From a bacterium (GTDB lineage Bacteria; SZUA-182; DTGQ01), in contig JAILZY010000029.1 of assembly GCA_023512255.1 (NCBI GenBank), positions 1 through 36,534 on the forward strand: a stretch of 36,534 nt of DNA, written 5' to 3'. A program made the translations under genes and the position numbers. The notes below the pieces were generated by a model. That model saw nothing but the letters and a program-made list of their open reading frames with translations, was not told the DNA's origin and made no database searches. Below are positions 15,988-26,026 of the stretch, piece after piece (within the stretch, counting starts at the first letter, position 1; each line of letters begins with the position of its first letter).

Positions 15988-17859
15988 ATGAATGAATTTT
16001 CTGCAGGTTTTGTGAAGCAAATACCGACTACCTCCATAGCCTGCCTGGCTATAGTCCTGACGGCAGTCACCTTGTGGTCCCTGCTACTGATCGCTCCGGC
16101 CAGGGCTCAGCAGAGTGAAGAGCACACCAGGCAAAGCCTGGTGCGAAAGATTCAACTTGTGGGAGCAAAGAAAGTTTCAAAGAGTAAAATTCTCCAGCAA
16201 ATGGGCAGGCTGCGGCCTCCTCCGTTTTGGAAATTTTGGCAAGAAGGGCAGGAATTCACTGCCGAAAAACTGGACAGCGACCTTGAGCAGGTTCGGCAGC
16301 TTTATCACCAGGAGGGATATTATCGGGTGAAAATCAGTCCGGAAATAGTCGAAGAGGATGAAACTGTGGTCATAATCCTGTATATTACCGAAGGGCCTCC
16401 TGTAACCATTAAGGATATTACCTTTGAAATTCGCGATGGAGAGGCGGCTGAATGGGAAGAGCGGTTTCGCCGGATCATCCCCTTGCAGAAAGGGAAAATT
16501 TTTCGGGTCAAAGACTATGAGCAGGCCAAGACCGCTATCCTGGAATATCTAGCCAATTCTGGATATCCCAGGGCGAAATTATTCGGTCGAGTCTTGATCC
16601 GCGAGAAGGAAAATAGTGCCGCTATTCACCTGCCGGTAGAATTAGGCCCCTTTACCCGGTTTGGTAAAATCCAAGTTATGGGGAATAAAAATATCTCCTT
16701 ATCCAACATTATGCGCGAGGTAACCTTTGCCGAGGGAGAAACCTTTTCCATGAGCAAAGTTTTTCAAACTCAGTCAAGGATAAACGGGCTTGGATTCTTT
16801 CGATCTGTAGTGGTCAGTCCGGTGGATTTGCAGGAAGGATCAGGGCCGGTGGATATTCATATCCTGGTTCAGGAGCGAAAGCCGAGGACCATTGAGGTAG
16901 GAGTCGGGTATGGAACAGAGGATCAATTGCGACTCAGGGTCTCAGGGATATACCGAAATATTTTCGGTGGCTCTCGTGAATTGCGCCTCTCCATTGGTCT
17001 TTCTGCTCTCTCGGAAGAGGAGGCTTTGACTTTCAGCCAGCCATATTTCCCCGACCCTTCCTCCACCTCTCGCTGGACCCTGTTCCGCCGCCTGGACGAA
17101 TTCCCCTCTTTCAATGTTACCAATATCTCCAGTGAATTTAGGATTGATCGGGGAATCAGCTCGGCTCTATCAGCAACGGTGGCCTATCGCCTAGAGTCTT
17201 CATCTATCGGCGGTCTGTCAGAGGCAGCCCAAAAGGACCAGGAGAAGGTATACTTTCTCTCATATTTTCAAACCGGCCTCAAGTGGAATACTACAGACTC
17301 TCCTCTTGATCCAACGAGAGGGGAGCTGGCTTCTTTCTTTGTAGAACCATCCCTGAAAGTTCTTGGCTCTGAGGTGTCTTATGTCAAGGCAACCGCAGAG
17401 TATAAACGCTACTATCATCTCTTAGCTAGACCAGTGCTGGCCGGGCGGATACTTATGGGAACGATTCAACCCTTTGGGTTAAATCAGCGGAGAGTGCCGA
17501 TCATGAAGCGATTTTTTTCAGGTGGGACCCTCAGCGTCCGTGGCTACGACTACCAGCAGCTTGGTCCGCGTTCGGAGAATCAGGAGCCAATCGGAGGGAA
17601 TTCCTTGATTGAAGGTAATGTTGAGCTTAGGTTTCCCCTGATCGGCAAGCTGTGGGGGGTAACATTTTTGGATTTTGGCAATGTCTTTCTAAGCTCTATG
17701 GAATTTGATTTCGGCAGTCTGTCTTACTCGGTGGGTGCAGGCATCCGATACAAGACCATCATCGGCCCTTTGCGGCTTGATTTTGGTTATATCCTCAATC
17801 CACAAAAGGAAATAACTACCCCCTATCGTTTTCACCTCAGTATCGGTCAGGCCTTTTAG
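15988..17859 (+). CDS. tamA: Outer-membrane Omp85 protein TamA
   Basis: Omp85-superfamily protein of 623 residues. After a signal peptide (to about 40, PARAQQ) come three POTRA domains (about 48-135, 137-218 and 219-298; the third contains IQVMGNKNIS and GFFRSV), then a 16-strand-type beta barrel (about 300-623). The barrel has the conserved lumen motif SVRGY (FSGGTLSVRGYDYQQLGP) and ends in phenylalanine (HLSIGQAF), the usual outer-membrane C-terminal signal. Three POTRA domains and the immediately following tamB gene favour TamA over BamA, which has five. The start lacks an obvious ribosome-binding site; a GTG at 16012 is a possible alternative that keeps the signal peptide. Confidence 0.9.
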   Translation: MNEFSAGFVKQIPTTSIACLAIVLTAVTLWSLLLIAPARAQQSEEHTRQSLVRKIQLVGAKKVSKSKILQQMGRLRPPPFWKFWQEGQEFTAEKLDSDLEQVRQLYHQEGYYRVKISPEIVEEDETVVIILYITEGPPVTIKDITFEIRDGEAAEWEERFRRIIPLQKGKIFRVKDYEQAKTAILEYLANSGYPRAKLFGRVLIREKENSAAIHLPVELGPFTRFGKIQVMGNKNISLSNIMREVTFAEGETFSMSKVFQTQSRINGLGFFRSVVVSPVDLQEGSGPVDIHILVQERKPRTIEVGVGYGTEDQLRLRVSGIYRNIFGGSRELRLSIGLSALSEEEALTFSQPYFPDPSSTSRWTLFRRLDEFPSFNVTNISSEFRIDRGISSALSATVAYRLESSSIGGLSEAAQKDQEKVYFLSYFQTGLKWNTTDSPLDPTRGELASFFVEPSLKVLGSEVSYVKATAEYKRYYHLLARPVLAGRILMGTIQPFGLNQRRVPIMKRFFSGGTLSVRGYDYQQLGPRSENQEPIGGNSLIEGNVELRFPLIGKLWGVTFLDFGNVFLSSMEFDFGSLSYSVGAGIRYKTIIGPLRLDFGYILNPQKEITTPYRFHLSIGQAF

Positions 17860-20800
17860 ATGCGTACAAAATCAGTCATTAGAACTCTAGCCATCCTGTT
17901 AGGCTGCTTTGGTCTGCTGCTGGGAACAGTGCTGATTGTTCTAGCTCTGGCAACTCAAACCCCATCCTTCCGCGACTGGCTCAAAGGGGTCCTGGTTCGG
18001 CAAACCCGTCAACGGCTTGGGCTTTCTCTGTCGGTGGGAAAGGTTAGCGGAAACCTGGTGAGCGGCCTAATTCTGCAAGAGGTAGAGCTGGCTGGCCAGA
18101 ATGAAGAGCGGCTGAGCCTCGGGGAGTTAAAAATCCGCATCTTGTCAGCCCCTCTCCTAGCCGGCCGGATGATTTCTCCTCTGCTTTCTATCTCAAAGCC
18201 GCATCTGACCATAATCCGAACCGAAGAGGGTGCTTGGCGACTTCTTCCCCTGCCGCCATTTCCCAAATCAAGAGATAAGTCGCCTCTGTCTATTTCTGAT
18301 CTTAGAATCAAACAGCTCCTTATCCAGGATGGAGTCTTGATTTTTCGAGATTACTTCCAGAGGGAATCACCGCGGGAGATTTGCGGTCAAAATATTTGGG
18401 CTGATCTTTCCCTCAGGCTCAATCTTCAGACCGAAGGTGGGGGGAGGTGGGAGTCTAAGGTCAGGGACCTTTCCCTGCTGCTGGTCAGCCCATCTCAGAT
18501 GAAGATACAAAGAATTCAGGCTGATTTGTCCTACCAAACAGGAGAGCTTGCCCTTGGCAGCCTAGAGATCATGACCGCCCAAAGTTGCGCCTGGCTATCT
18601 GGCCGACTGAGTATGCCCGCAGGGCCACATACTGAGCCCTCTTTTGACCTGCGGGCTAAGTTTCCTCAAATATCTCTTTTGGAATTAAAGGACATCTTAG
18701 CCAAGAATAGCCAAGCCCAAAATAGCCAAGCAGAAAAGCTCTCTTCTAGCCTGCTGCGGCTCTCTGGCCTCAAGGGAGAGGGAAGAGTGCGGGGAAGACT
18801 GAGCGATCTTGATTATACCTTTCTCCTTGCCTTTGAGGCAGAGGGGCATAAGGGAGAGTGGCAGTCAAGCGGCAATCTAGATCTTTCTGATCCCCAAAAT
18901 CCCCGCTATCGCCTGCAAACCCGATGGCGAAAGCTTCCGCTCATCTTGTGGCTTCCGGCAAAGTATCGATCCGATTTTCCCCATTTTCTCGATCTTTGGG
19001 TCAGAATCAAGGGAGAAGGGCTTCGATGGGATGAAATTTCCTCTGAAATTGAAGCTGATCTTTCGCCTTGTACCCTTTTTGGCCAGCTAGATAGTGCGGT
19101 CAAATTTTCAGGCCTAATGAGCGGACGAAGCCTTCAAATAGAGAAGCTAGAAGTTATCAGCCCCGCTGGTCGGGCTCGGATCGAGGGACAGATGGATCTT
19201 CGCCCCCCCTTTATCTATCAGGCTAACCTTTCTTTCCAACAGGTAAACCTAGAGCGGATAAGGCCGCGCTCGTCTGCAAGCCGAGCTCTGGCCCATCGGC
19301 CACGATGGGCTTTAGCCTCTCGGCTAGCTGGAGAAGCAAGTCTGCAAGGGATGCTAGGCAAAGGATTTCCTAAGAATTTGCAGGCCGCCGGATCAATCCG
19401 CCTTTTCCCCTCATGGGTTGGGAGCAGATTTTTAGATACTCTCCTGCTTCAGGGTGATTTTGAGGCCGGCAGGCTCCATCTGAGTCAGGGGAAAGTGGTC
19501 ATGGATGGCGCAGCTTTTTCTGTGCGCGGCACAGCCTCCCGACAGCGGCTGTATCTAGTCTGGAATTTATCAGAGCTTGATCTTGCCTTGACTATGCCTG
19601 AGCGGCTGGCTAACTTTCCTGCTGGAGTGCTAAGTGGTCAGGGGAAAATCACTGGCAGCTTGCAAAGCCCTGAGATTGAGGCAGATCTTGCTGGCCGTGA
19701 TCTGACCTATCGAGGCTATCGGGCCTCAAATATACTGCTAAAGGGCAAATTCTCAGGGATAAGGGCATTCCAGAGCCTGAGCTTCGACGCTCAACTCAAG
19801 GCATCCTCAATCTGGCATGATGAGCAAAAGCTTCAGGATTCCCTGAAAATTAAAGCTCAAAAGGAGAAAACAGCAATCAGATGGCAAATCGAGGGAACCC
19901 AAATAGCTAATCGCATCTGGCGGGCCAAGGGATCGGCGGAAATCTTCCACCCCTGGCAAGTATCGGCTCGGCTGGATGAGCTCTCCTTTCCCCTTGAAGG
20001 GGTGATCTGGCAAAATCTTGAGCCAATCCGGATCGAATTGGATGCTGACAAAACTCTCAACGCGGTGCGAATTCTCTCGCTGAGACTAGGGGCAGGGCCA
20101 AGATATGTAACGGTACGCGGAGAAATCAGCCGAGGCGGCCAGCAGAAAATGCAGATTCAGATCTTGGGCTTCCCCTTGCAGGAGATATGGCAATGGACCG
20201 GGCGGGCAAACTCACCGCTTGGCTCTCTCTCCGGTACTCTGGAGGGCGAGGCGCTACTTGCCGGAACCTTGGCTGATCCTGAAATCAAAGGGAAACTTGA
20301 AATTACCGATGGCCGCTGGTCAGCCTTCTCCTTCCGCCGACTGCGCCAGCTATTCAGCTATAGACAAAAGAGCCTGGATATCACTGCTACCTTAAGTCAA
20401 ACTCTCACTTCTGCTAAGACGGAAAAAGAGACCATCCACCTTGAAGGCAGGGTGCCGATTGACCTTTCTTTTCGTTCTGTTCCGGATCGCTGGTCTTGGC
20501 CAGGGATAGAGCTTCGGGGCAGATTTCAGGAGGTTGACCTCTCGTCCATCCCCTCACTGCTTCCGGTGTTTGCTGAGGTAAAGGGAGCTGTCTCAGGAAC
20601 TGGAGCATTGAGCGGAAGCCTGCGCGATCCCCGCTTTGAGGTAGCGGTGGGGTTTGTCAAAACATCATTCCGAATCAGGCAGCTTGCTCAGGTTTTTCAA
20701 GTAAAGAGTGCCCTGATTACGGGAAATAGTCAGCGCATCAGCTTCGAGAATGTTGAACTAGCTGGAAAATCTGGTATAGGGAAGCTTTCCGGCAGCCTGG

Positions 20801-21801
20801 AGCTGACTGGATTTTCGGTCAAAAGTTTCACCACCAAGGTCAGAGCGCAGAAGTGGGAAATTGCCTACTCTCGCCATACCTATTTTGTTTTAAACGGAGA
20901 TCTTTTGGCTCAGGGGAAGCCAGAGCAAATCTCCCTCACAGGCAAAATCTCCGTAGCGGAAGGAAAGATCAAATTGAGTGATTTTGCCTTTGGCAAGCAG
21001 CAATCTCCTGAAATTCAGATCATACGAGAGACCGAAGACGAGATGAAACTGGTGGAGCAAAAGCCGGCCTTCTTCAAGCCTAGAGTGGCTATGAACATAA
21101 CCATAAGCATCCCTCGAAACCTGTGGGTCATCGAGGAACAAACCAATATCGAGCTCAAGGGAGAGCTTGGTATTCACAAAAGCTATGGTCAGGATCCGGC
21201 TATTAGCGGAAGGATCGAGAGCGTGCGGGGAACCTATAAATTTTATGGCAAGGAATTCATCATCCGAAGAGCACTCATCCAGTTTCAGGGATTGCCGGAA
21301 ATCAATCCCCTGCTCGATATGGAAACCGTCTACCGGATAAGAGAGACTAACATTTATATCCTGATTACAGGGACCCGTAAAGCCCCGCTGGTCAGACTCC
21401 AGAGCGACGACAAGAGCTTATCACAGGATAAGATCATCTCGTTACTGGTCTTTGGCCAGCCACTTGAGAACCTGAATCAAAGAGAGGCAGCCAGCCTCCA
21501 GGGCGAGGCGTTCGCCCTGCTGGGAAGGGTAGTGGCTACCCAGGTGCTGGGAATATTCGGCGAAAAATTGCCGGTCGATACAGTGCAAATCCGGGCCTCA
21601 AAGGAAGGAACCAGTACCCTTGAAGTGGGCAAGTATTTGACCAGAAACATCTTCGTCTCCTTCGGCAAGGAATTTGGCCAGGAGAAAGGAAGTGAGCAGA
21701 TAGTGGTAGAATATTACCTCTACAGCAACCTTACTCTGGCGGCTGAGATCCGCAGTGATCAAAACTCCAGTGTGGATCTTATCTGGAAGAAGGATTTTTA
21801 A
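17860..21801 (+). CDS. tamB: Translocation/lipid-transport protein TamB
   Basis: A 1313-residue AsmA-like/TamB protein. A single N-terminal membrane anchor (about 8-30) is followed by a very long periplasmic region of repeating beta structure and the TamB C-terminal domain (DUF490, about residues 950-1313; note SGRIESVRGTYKFYGKEFIIRRALIQFQG, then LVRLQSDDKSLSQDKIISLLVFG). The family spans the periplasm as a hydrophobic groove, acts with TamA in outer-membrane protein assembly, and is implicated in phospholipid transport. The ATG follows the tamA stop directly with no gap, so translation is probably coupled. Length is close to the 1259 residues of the E. coli protein. Confidence 0.93.
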   Translation: MRTKSVIRTLAILLGCFGLLLGTVLIVLALATQTPSFRDWLKGVLVRQTRQRLGLSLSVGKVSGNLVSGLILQEVELAGQNEERLSLGELKIRILSAPLLAGRMISPLLSISKPHLTIIRTEEGAWRLLPLPPFPKSRDKSPLSISDLRIKQLLIQDGVLIFRDYFQRESPREICGQNIWADLSLRLNLQTEGGGRWESKVRDLSLLLVSPSQMKIQRIQADLSYQTGELALGSLEIMTAQSCAWLSGRLSMPAGPHTEPSFDLRAKFPQISLLELKDILAKNSQAQNSQAEKLSSSLLRLSGLKGEGRVRGRLSDLDYTFLLAFEAEGHKGEWQSSGNLDLSDPQNPRYRLQTRWRKLPLILWLPAKYRSDFPHFLDLWVRIKGEGLRWDEISSEIEADLSPCTLFGQLDSAVKFSGLMSGRSLQIEKLEVISPAGRARIEGQMDLRPPFIYQANLSFQQVNLERIRPRSSASRALAHRPRWALASRLAGEASLQGMLGKGFPKNLQAAGSIRLFPSWVGSRFLDTLLLQGDFEAGRLHLSQGKVVMDGAAFSVRGTASRQRLYLVWNLSELDLALTMPERLANFPAGVLSGQGKITGSLQSPEIEADLAGRDLTYRGYRASNILLKGKFSGIRAFQSLSFDAQLKASSIWHDEQKLQDSLKIKAQKEKTAIRWQIEGTQIANRIWRAKGSAEIFHPWQVSARLDELSFPLEGVIWQNLEPIRIELDADKTLNAVRILSLRLGAGPRYVTVRGEISRGGQQKMQIQILGFPLQEIWQWTGRANSPLGSLSGTLEGEALLAGTLADPEIKGKLEITDGRWSAFSFRRLRQLFSYRQKSLDITATLSQTLTSAKTEKETIHLEGRVPIDLSFRSVPDRWSWPGIELRGRFQEVDLSSIPSLLPVFAEVKGAVSGTGALSGSLRDPRFEVAVGFVKTSFRIRQLAQVFQVKSALITGNSQRISFENVELAGKSGIGKLSGSLELTGFSVKSFTTKVRAQKWEIAYSRHTYFVLNGDLLAQGKPEQISLTGKISVAEGKIKLSDFAFGKQQSPEIQIIRETEDEMKLVEQKPAFFKPRVAMNITISIPRNLWVIEEQTNIELKGELGIHKSYGQDPAISGRIESVRGTYKFYGKEFIIRRALIQFQGLPEINPLLDMETVYRIRETNIYILITGTRKAPLVRLQSDDKSLSQDKIISLLVFGQPLENLNQREAASLQGEAFALLGRVVATQVLGIFGEKLPVDTVQIRASKEGTSTLEVGKYLTRNIFVSFGKEFGQEKGSEQIVVEYYLYSNLTLAAEIRSDQNSSVDLIWKKDF

Positions 21802-22031
21802 AAATTTCTTCGATGTCGCCTCCTCTATTTGCCGATTCTTAAAAAGACAGCAAGCCGAGAAAATAAAAAATCAGCATGAAAATAAAGGTTTTATCCCCTA
21901 TCTGCCGATTGAAAAAGGCTCAAAGTCAAAAACAGGGATCAAATACAAAAAGAGAGAGAAAGAATCGTGGAAGCGGAATCCTTCAAGAGATGAGGGAAAT
22001 TAACCTTTAACATTTTCCAAGGAACCTGACT

Positions 22032-22448
22032 ATGCAAATTAAAAGAAAGTTAACCGAACGGGAACAAAAGCTTCTTCAAATATTAATTAACGAGAGGAAT
22101 AAAGGGATACAAGAAATCGCCCAATTAGCTAAGACAGATATCCATGACCTTAAAACCATCATTGATTCTGCCATTGATGAGCTGGATCTATCTTTTTTAA
22201 ACCAAAATAAAGAAATAGACTGTACCTTAATCAGCGCTTACAACGAAAAGCTTAAAAATATCGAACATGCCATTGATCGTCTGGCTGAGGGAAATTACGG
22301 ATCCTGTCAAAAGTGCGGCCAGCCTATTCCTGAAAAAAGGCTGGAAGCCTTGCCCTTTGCCTTATACTGTGTCAATTGTCAGAAAAAGAAAGAGGAAAAA
22401 AACAAAGAAGCGACCCAAAGATCATATCCAATGAGGGAAGAGATCTGA
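22032..22448 (+). CDS. DksA/TraR-type zinc-finger protein
   Basis: A 138-residue protein with an N-terminal helical region (about 1-90) and a C-terminal zinc finger, C-X2-C-X17-C-X2-C (CQKCGQPIPEKRLEALPFAL then CVNC), the exact spacing of DksA/TraR. The predicted hairpin tip has DELDLS, resembling the DxxDxA tip motif of DksA with S for the last A. Such proteins bind the RNA polymerase secondary channel and modulate stringent control; some family members have other roles. The ribosome-binding site is AAGGAA, 7-8 bases before the ATG. The 230-bp gap after tamB holds no credible gene. A weak T-rich stretch after the stop (22459-22468) has no convincing stem. Confidence 0.85.
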   Translation: MQIKRKLTEREQKLLQILINERNKGIQEIAQLAKTDIHDLKTIIDSAIDELDLSFLNQNKEIDCTLISAYNEKLKNIEHAIDRLAEGNYGSCQKCGQPIPEKRLEALPFALYCVNCQKKKEEKNKEATQRSYPMREEI

Positions 22449-22483
22449 GCTAAAGCTTGTTTTTATTTAAGCAGGATGGATAG

Positions 22484-22590
22484 CCAGGTAATTAAAAGGT
22501 CCGCGAGCTACAATTGATAGCGGAATTGATTCGCTGCCCACTTGTGTTGCGCACTTAGCGAAAGAACCATTAAATTCCAGGCAATTAAAA
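22484..22590. repeat. Direct repeats flanking E2 copy B
   Basis: CCAGGTAATTAAAA at 22484-22497 and CCAGGCAATTAAAA at 22577-22590 differ at one base and bracket the E2 copy. The right-hand copy overlaps the last codons of the nitroreductase gene. The duplication could have arisen on insertion. Confidence 0.55.
22508..22569 (-). repeat. Short element E2, copy B (one end missing)
   Basis: Read on the minus strand it starts TGGTTCTTTCGCTAAGTGCG and continues through AAGTGGGCAGCGAATCAATT to CTATCAATTGTAG. It matches copies A and C, but the opposite terminal inverted repeat is absent. Confidence 0.7.
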
Positions 22591-23091
22591 TTCCTTGAGC
22601 AGGACCTCCGCTACCTCCCGGCGGTGAGAAACCTGCTGGTTTTGAGCCTCTGGATAGCCAACCGCAACTACGGCCATGAGCTCAAAATTCTCAGGCAGAG
22701 CTAAAAGCGTTCTTACCTCAGCACTGCTTTTCAGTATCTCCCCGAGCCAGACAGCCCCAAGCCCCAGGGCATGGGCCGCAAGCAGCATATTTTGCACACA
22801 GGCCCCTATGGCTTGATAGTCCTTAATTTCATTATACATTGCCTCCCGATCAATAAACACTGCAATGCAGGCTGAAGCAGCCTCGATAATCTGCCCATAG
22901 TGGGTAAATTGAGCTAGGCGACGACGCCAGCCCGCATCCTGAATAATCACAAATCGCCAGGGTTGATTGTTAAGGCCAGAGGGAGCCCAGGTTCCGGCTC
23001 TCACCATCTCAAGCAAAAGCGCTCTATCTACCGGCTGGCCGCTATAGCTGCGGATGCTCCTTCGACTGTAGATTCCTTCTAGTAAATCCAT
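22585..23091 (-). CDS. Nitroreductase-family FMN oxidoreductase
   Basis: A 168-residue flavoprotein of the nitroreductase fold. The N-terminal FMN phosphate-binding motif is YSRRSIRSYSGQPVD (about 8-22), WAPSGLNNQPWRFVII (about 35-50) is a second FMN-contact segment, and GLGAVWLGEI (about 110-120) a third. It is a compact member, shorter than the NfsB type (about 217), typical of anaerobe nitroreductases of unknown substrate. It likely works as an NAD(P)H-dependent dimer in the cytoplasm. The ribosome-binding site is AAGAGG, 9 bases before the ATG. A long hairpin (23111-23149) lies just upstream, between it and paaK2, and could attenuate read-through from the catabolic cluster. Confidence 0.85.
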   Translation of the reverse strand: MDLLEGIYSRRSIRSYSGQPVDRALLLEMVRAGTWAPSGLNNQPWRFVIIQDAGWRRRLAQFTHYGQIIEAASACIAVFIDREAMYNEIKDYQAIGACVQNMLLAAHALGLGAVWLGEILKSSAEVRTLLALPENFELMAVVAVGYPEAQNQQVSHRREVAEVLLKEF

Positions 23092-23110
23092 AAGTAAAAA
23101 CCTCTTGTGA

Positions 23111-23185
23111 TAAGGGGAAAACCCTTATCGAGTAAGGGTTTTCCCCTTAAAAACCCCTTTCCTAAAACTTTTAATAATCTTAACC
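23111..23185 (-). repeat. Hairpin unit (repeat E3, copy 2)
   Basis: On the minus strand this unit reads GGTTAAGATTATTAAAAG, TTTTAGG, AAAGGGG, then a perfect 17-bp hairpin (arms 23111-23127 and 23133-23149, loop of 5). It matches 9170-9241 in the same order, and its hairpin also ends shortly before a ribosome-binding site and start codon, here of the nitroreductase. Confidence 0.8.
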
Positions 23186-23187
23186 AC

Positions 23188-24483
23188 TCATAACTTCCGA
23201 TTGTCAATTACCCGCCTGGCTTTGCCCGTAGTTCGCTCCAAAGTACGAGGCTCAACCAAGGTAACCTTGACATTGAGTCCCAACAAGGAAGAAATTTTCT
23301 TTTGAATGCGGTTTTGAAATTCCTGCTGAAGCTTCATTTCATCATAAAAAATCTTATCGGACACCTCAAGCCGCACCTCCAGGGTATCAAGAGCACCCTC
23401 TCGGTCGACGATCAATTGGTAGTGAGGCTCAGCACCCTCTTCTTCCAGCAGAATGTATTCAATCTGAGAAGGGAAAACATTTACCCCTCGGATAATCAGC
23501 ATATCGTCCGTGCGACCACTAACCCGGGCCATGCGGACAAAGGTTCGCCCACAGGGACAAGGATCAGTAAGTAGACGAGTTATATCCCCTGTCCGGTAGC
23601 GAATCATAGGCAAAGCCTCTTTGGTAATGGTAGTCAGAACCAGCTCTCCCTCCTCGCCCAGTGGCAGTCGCTCTCCAGTATCCGGATTTATGATCTCGGC
23701 AATAAAGTGATCTTCCTGAATATGGAGGCCACACTTATACTGGCACTCTCCAGCTACCCCAGGGCCGATGATCTCGCTCAGGCCATAATTGTCCGTGGCT
23801 CTGATATAGAGGCTTTCCTCAATTTTCTTGCGAATGCCCTCCGACCAGGCCTCGGCACCAAAGCAGCCGATCTTTAGCGAAAGCTCATTGGGATGGACAC
23901 CCATCTCCTTCATGACCTCGGCAATATGGAGGGCATAGGAAGGGGTACAGACTAAAACCGTAGTTCTGTAATCCTTCATGATCATGATCTGCTTTTCCGT
24001 GTTTCCACTAGAGACAGGAATAACCGAGGCGCCTAGCCGCTCCACACCGTAGTGCAGACCAAAAGCACCTGTAAAAAGACCATAGCCGAAAGCGATCTGA
24101 ATGACATCCTCAGAACTTACCCCCGCGGCAACCAGAATGCGGGCCACCAGGTTACTCCAATTCACCAGATCGCCTCTGGTATAGCCAACAACCGTGGGTT
24201 TCCCCGATGTGCCGGAGGAGGAATGAATGCGGACCACTTCCCGCAGCGGTACAGCAAACATGCCATAGGGGTAATTATCACGCAAGGCGGATTTGCGAGT
24301 AAAGGGAATCCTAGCCAGATCATCCATAGTTTTGATTTCCTCAGGGAGGATACCGGCCTGATCAAAGAGCTGGTTATAGAAACGTACACTCCGGTAAGCC
24401 CGATTCAGCGTGGCCTGCAACCTCTCAAGCTGTAATTGTTCCAGATCGGTCCGATCCATGGATTCATACTCTTTCTCCCACAT
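23188..24483 (-). CDS. paaK: Phenylacetate-CoA ligase (second copy)
   Basis: AMP-forming aryl-CoA ligase of 431 residues, the usual PaaK length. It has the phosphate-binding loop [15 protein letters not shown] (about 86-100), the adenylate motif [12 protein letters not shown] (about 232-243), the hinge YRTGDITRL (about 307-315), a CPCGR segment and a C-terminal TTGKARRV with the likely catalytic lysine. It makes phenylacetyl-CoA or a related aryl-CoA from ATP and CoA, or runs in reverse. The ATG used here is 7 bases after AGGAG and begins [11 protein letters not shown]; a longer frame to 24513 would overlap livF and has worse spacing. The gap to livF is 20 bp. It is a paralogue of the 29797-31125 gene. 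Confidence 0.9.
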   Translation of the reverse strand: MWEKEYESMDRTDLEQLQLERLQATLNRAYRSVRFYNQLFDQAGILPEEIKTMDDLARIPFTRKSALRDNYPYGMFAVPLREVVRIHSSSGTSGKPTVVGYTRGDLVNWSNLVARILVAAGVSSEDVIQIAFGYGLFTGAFGLHYGVERLGASVIPVSSGNTEKQIMIMKDYRTTVLVCTPSYALHIAEVMKEMGVHPNELSLKIGCFGAEAWSEGIRKKIEESLYIRATDNYGLSEIIGPGVAGECQYKCGLHIQEDHFIAEIINPDTGERLPLGEEGELVLTTITKEALPMIRYRTGDITRLLTDPCPCGRTFVRMARVSGRTDDMLIIRGVNVFPSQIEYILLEEEGAEPHYQLIVDREGALDTLEVRLEVSDKIFYDEMKLQQEFQNRIQKKISSLLGLNVKVTLVEPRTLERTTGKARRVIDNRKL

Positions 24484-24503
24484 AGGCATGCTCCTTACAG
24501 GTC

Positions 24504-25238
24504 TTATTCCCAAATCTCTTTTTTGGATTTTCCAAGATATGCCCGCACAATCTCCTGATTTCCCAGGATAGTGGCTGCTTTCTCCTGCAAAACAATCTTT
24601 CCCGTCTCCATCACATAAGCCCGGTCAGCAATCCTGAGAGCCCGCATCGCGTTTTGCTCTACCAGAAGAATCGTCGTTCCCCGCTGGCGAAGCTCTGCAA
24701 TCACCTGCATAATCTCATTAACTACCTTGGGCGCTAGCCCCATTGATGGCTCATCCAGCAGCAAAAGCTTTGGTGAGGCCATCAGAGCCCGACCAATGGC
24801 CAGCATCTGAGCCTCCCCTCCGCTCAGATTCCCAGCTGGCATGTGCCGACGCTCAAACAGGGCAGGAAAGAGTGAAAAGATGGTTTCAAGGTCCTGCTCA
24901 ATGCTTTTTTTACTTATCCTGCCGAGCCGCTGATAAGCTCCAAGTTTCAAATTATCAATCACCGTCAAAGGGTTAAACACCTGCCGCCCCTCAGGAACAT
25001 GACTGATTCCACATCGAACGATCCGGTGAGGGGTAAGCCTGGTAATGTCCTGCTTTTCAAAAAAGACCTCTCCATCCATCTTTTTTATCAGACCACAGAT
25101 CAGATTTAAGAGGGTAGTCTTGCCCGCTCCGTTAGCCCCGAGTAGAGCCACGATTTCCCCTGTCGAGACATGGAGAGAGACATTTTTCAAAACATGCACC
25201 TGTCCGTAATAAGCATTAATACTCTTGAGCCTCAGCAT
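24504..25238 (-). CDS. livF: Branched-chain/aromatic amino acid ABC transporter ATPase LivF
   Basis: ABC ATPase of 244 residues. Walker A is GANGAGKTT (about 37-45), the signature [16 protein letters not shown] (about 134), and Walker [14 protein letters not shown] followed by the H-loop region LLVEQNA. LivF and LivG form the nucleotide-binding pair of the importer at the inner membrane. I chose the ATG giving [19 protein letters not shown], the family's standard N-terminus; the frame is open 31 codons further upstream, but those residues do not match the family. This start overlaps the livG end by 23 bp, consistent with coupled translation. Confidence 0.92.
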   Translation of the reverse strand: MLRLKSINAYYGQVHVLKNVSLHVSTGEIVALLGANGAGKTTLLNLICGLIKKMDGEVFFEKQDITRLTPHRIVRCGISHVPEGRQVFNPLTVIDNLKLGAYQRLGRISKKSIEQDLETIFSLFPALFERRHMPAGNLSGGEAQMLAIGRALMASPKLLLLDEPSMGLAPKVVNEIMQVIAELRQRGTTILLVEQNAMRALRIADRAYVMETGKIVLQEKAATILGNQEIVRAYLGKSKKEIWE

Positions 25239-26022
25239 CGCTTTGAGTCTCCATCTCGCCCAGATAGGCGGCAATGACTTTCGGATCAGACTGAATATTG
25301 CGGGGAATATCCTCGGCAATCTTGCGGCCATACTCTAAAACCATGATCTCATCCGAAACATCCATGACTAGTTCCATGTCATGCTCGACGATCATCAAGG
25401 CTATCCCTCGGTTGCGGATCTGGAAAATCAGCTCAGCAAGCTGGCTGGTTTCTCTAGTATTTAGACCAGCCGCAGGCTCATCAAGGAGAATAAGCTTGGG
25501 TTCAGTGGCCAAGGCTCTGGCGATCTCCAAAAGCCGCTGGTGTCCGAGAGGAAGACTGCTTGCGGCTGCCTGGGCCTTATCCTGAAGCCCTACAAAGGCC
25601 AAAGTCTCAAGGGCCTGCTCACGAATTCGCCTCTCTTCGGCCCGCATCGCAGGAAGCCGCAAAGAGGAGGCGAAAAATCCACTCCGTGATCTGATATGGC
25701 GGCCCATCATCACATTTTCGAGAACCGTCATGGTGTGGAATAGTTGAATGTTCTGAAAGGTCCGCACTAGGCCAAGCTCGGCAATACGGTATGGTTTTAG
25801 GCCGGTGATCTTCTGCCCCTGAAAGTAGATCTGACCGCAGGTGGGAGGTATAATCCCACTGATCACATTGTAGACCGTGGTCTTACCAGCACCATTCGGT
25901 CCGATAAATCCCTTAATGCTCTTTGGCTTGACGATAAAGCTCAGGTCTTGGATAGCTTGTACGCCGCCAAAATTCTTGCTAAGTCCCCTCACTTCAAGCA
26001 AAGGCTCCACAGCAGCCAACAT
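25216..26022 (-). CDS. livG: Branched-chain/aromatic amino acid ABC transporter ATPase LivG
   Basis: ABC ATPase of 268 residues. Walker A is GPNGAGKTTVYN (about 43-54), the signature LPLGHQRLLEIARAL replaces the canonical LSGGQ core as is normal for LivG, and Walker B is LILLDEPAAGLN followed by the H-loop MIVEHDMELVM. The conserved LivG C-terminal extension ends VIAAYLGE. It pairs with LivF and docks on the LivHM membrane subunits. It lies 4 bp after livM and overlaps livF. Confidence 0.93.
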   Translation of the reverse strand: MLAAVEPLLEVRGLSKNFGGVQAIQDLSFIVKPKSIKGFIGPNGAGKTTVYNVISGIIPPTCGQIYFQGQKITGLKPYRIAELGLVRTFQNIQLFHTMTVLENVMMGRHIRSRSGFFASSLRLPAMRAEERRIREQALETLAFVGLQDKAQAAASSLPLGHQRLLEIARALATEPKLILLDEPAAGLNTRETSQLAELIFQIRNRGIALMIVEHDMELVMDVSDEIMVLEYGRKIAEDIPRNIQSDPKVIAAYLGEMETQSDAEAQEY

Positions 26023-26026
26023 ATTC

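Noticed and set aside
21755-22003. 82-codon plus-strand open frame after tamB
   Set aside because: It starts inside the tamB end and is a low-complexity Lys-rich translation of AT-rich spacer.
25239-25331. 31-codon N-terminal extension of livF
   Set aside because: It lies inside livG, and the standard LivF N-terminus ([12 protein letters not shown]) begins at 25238.
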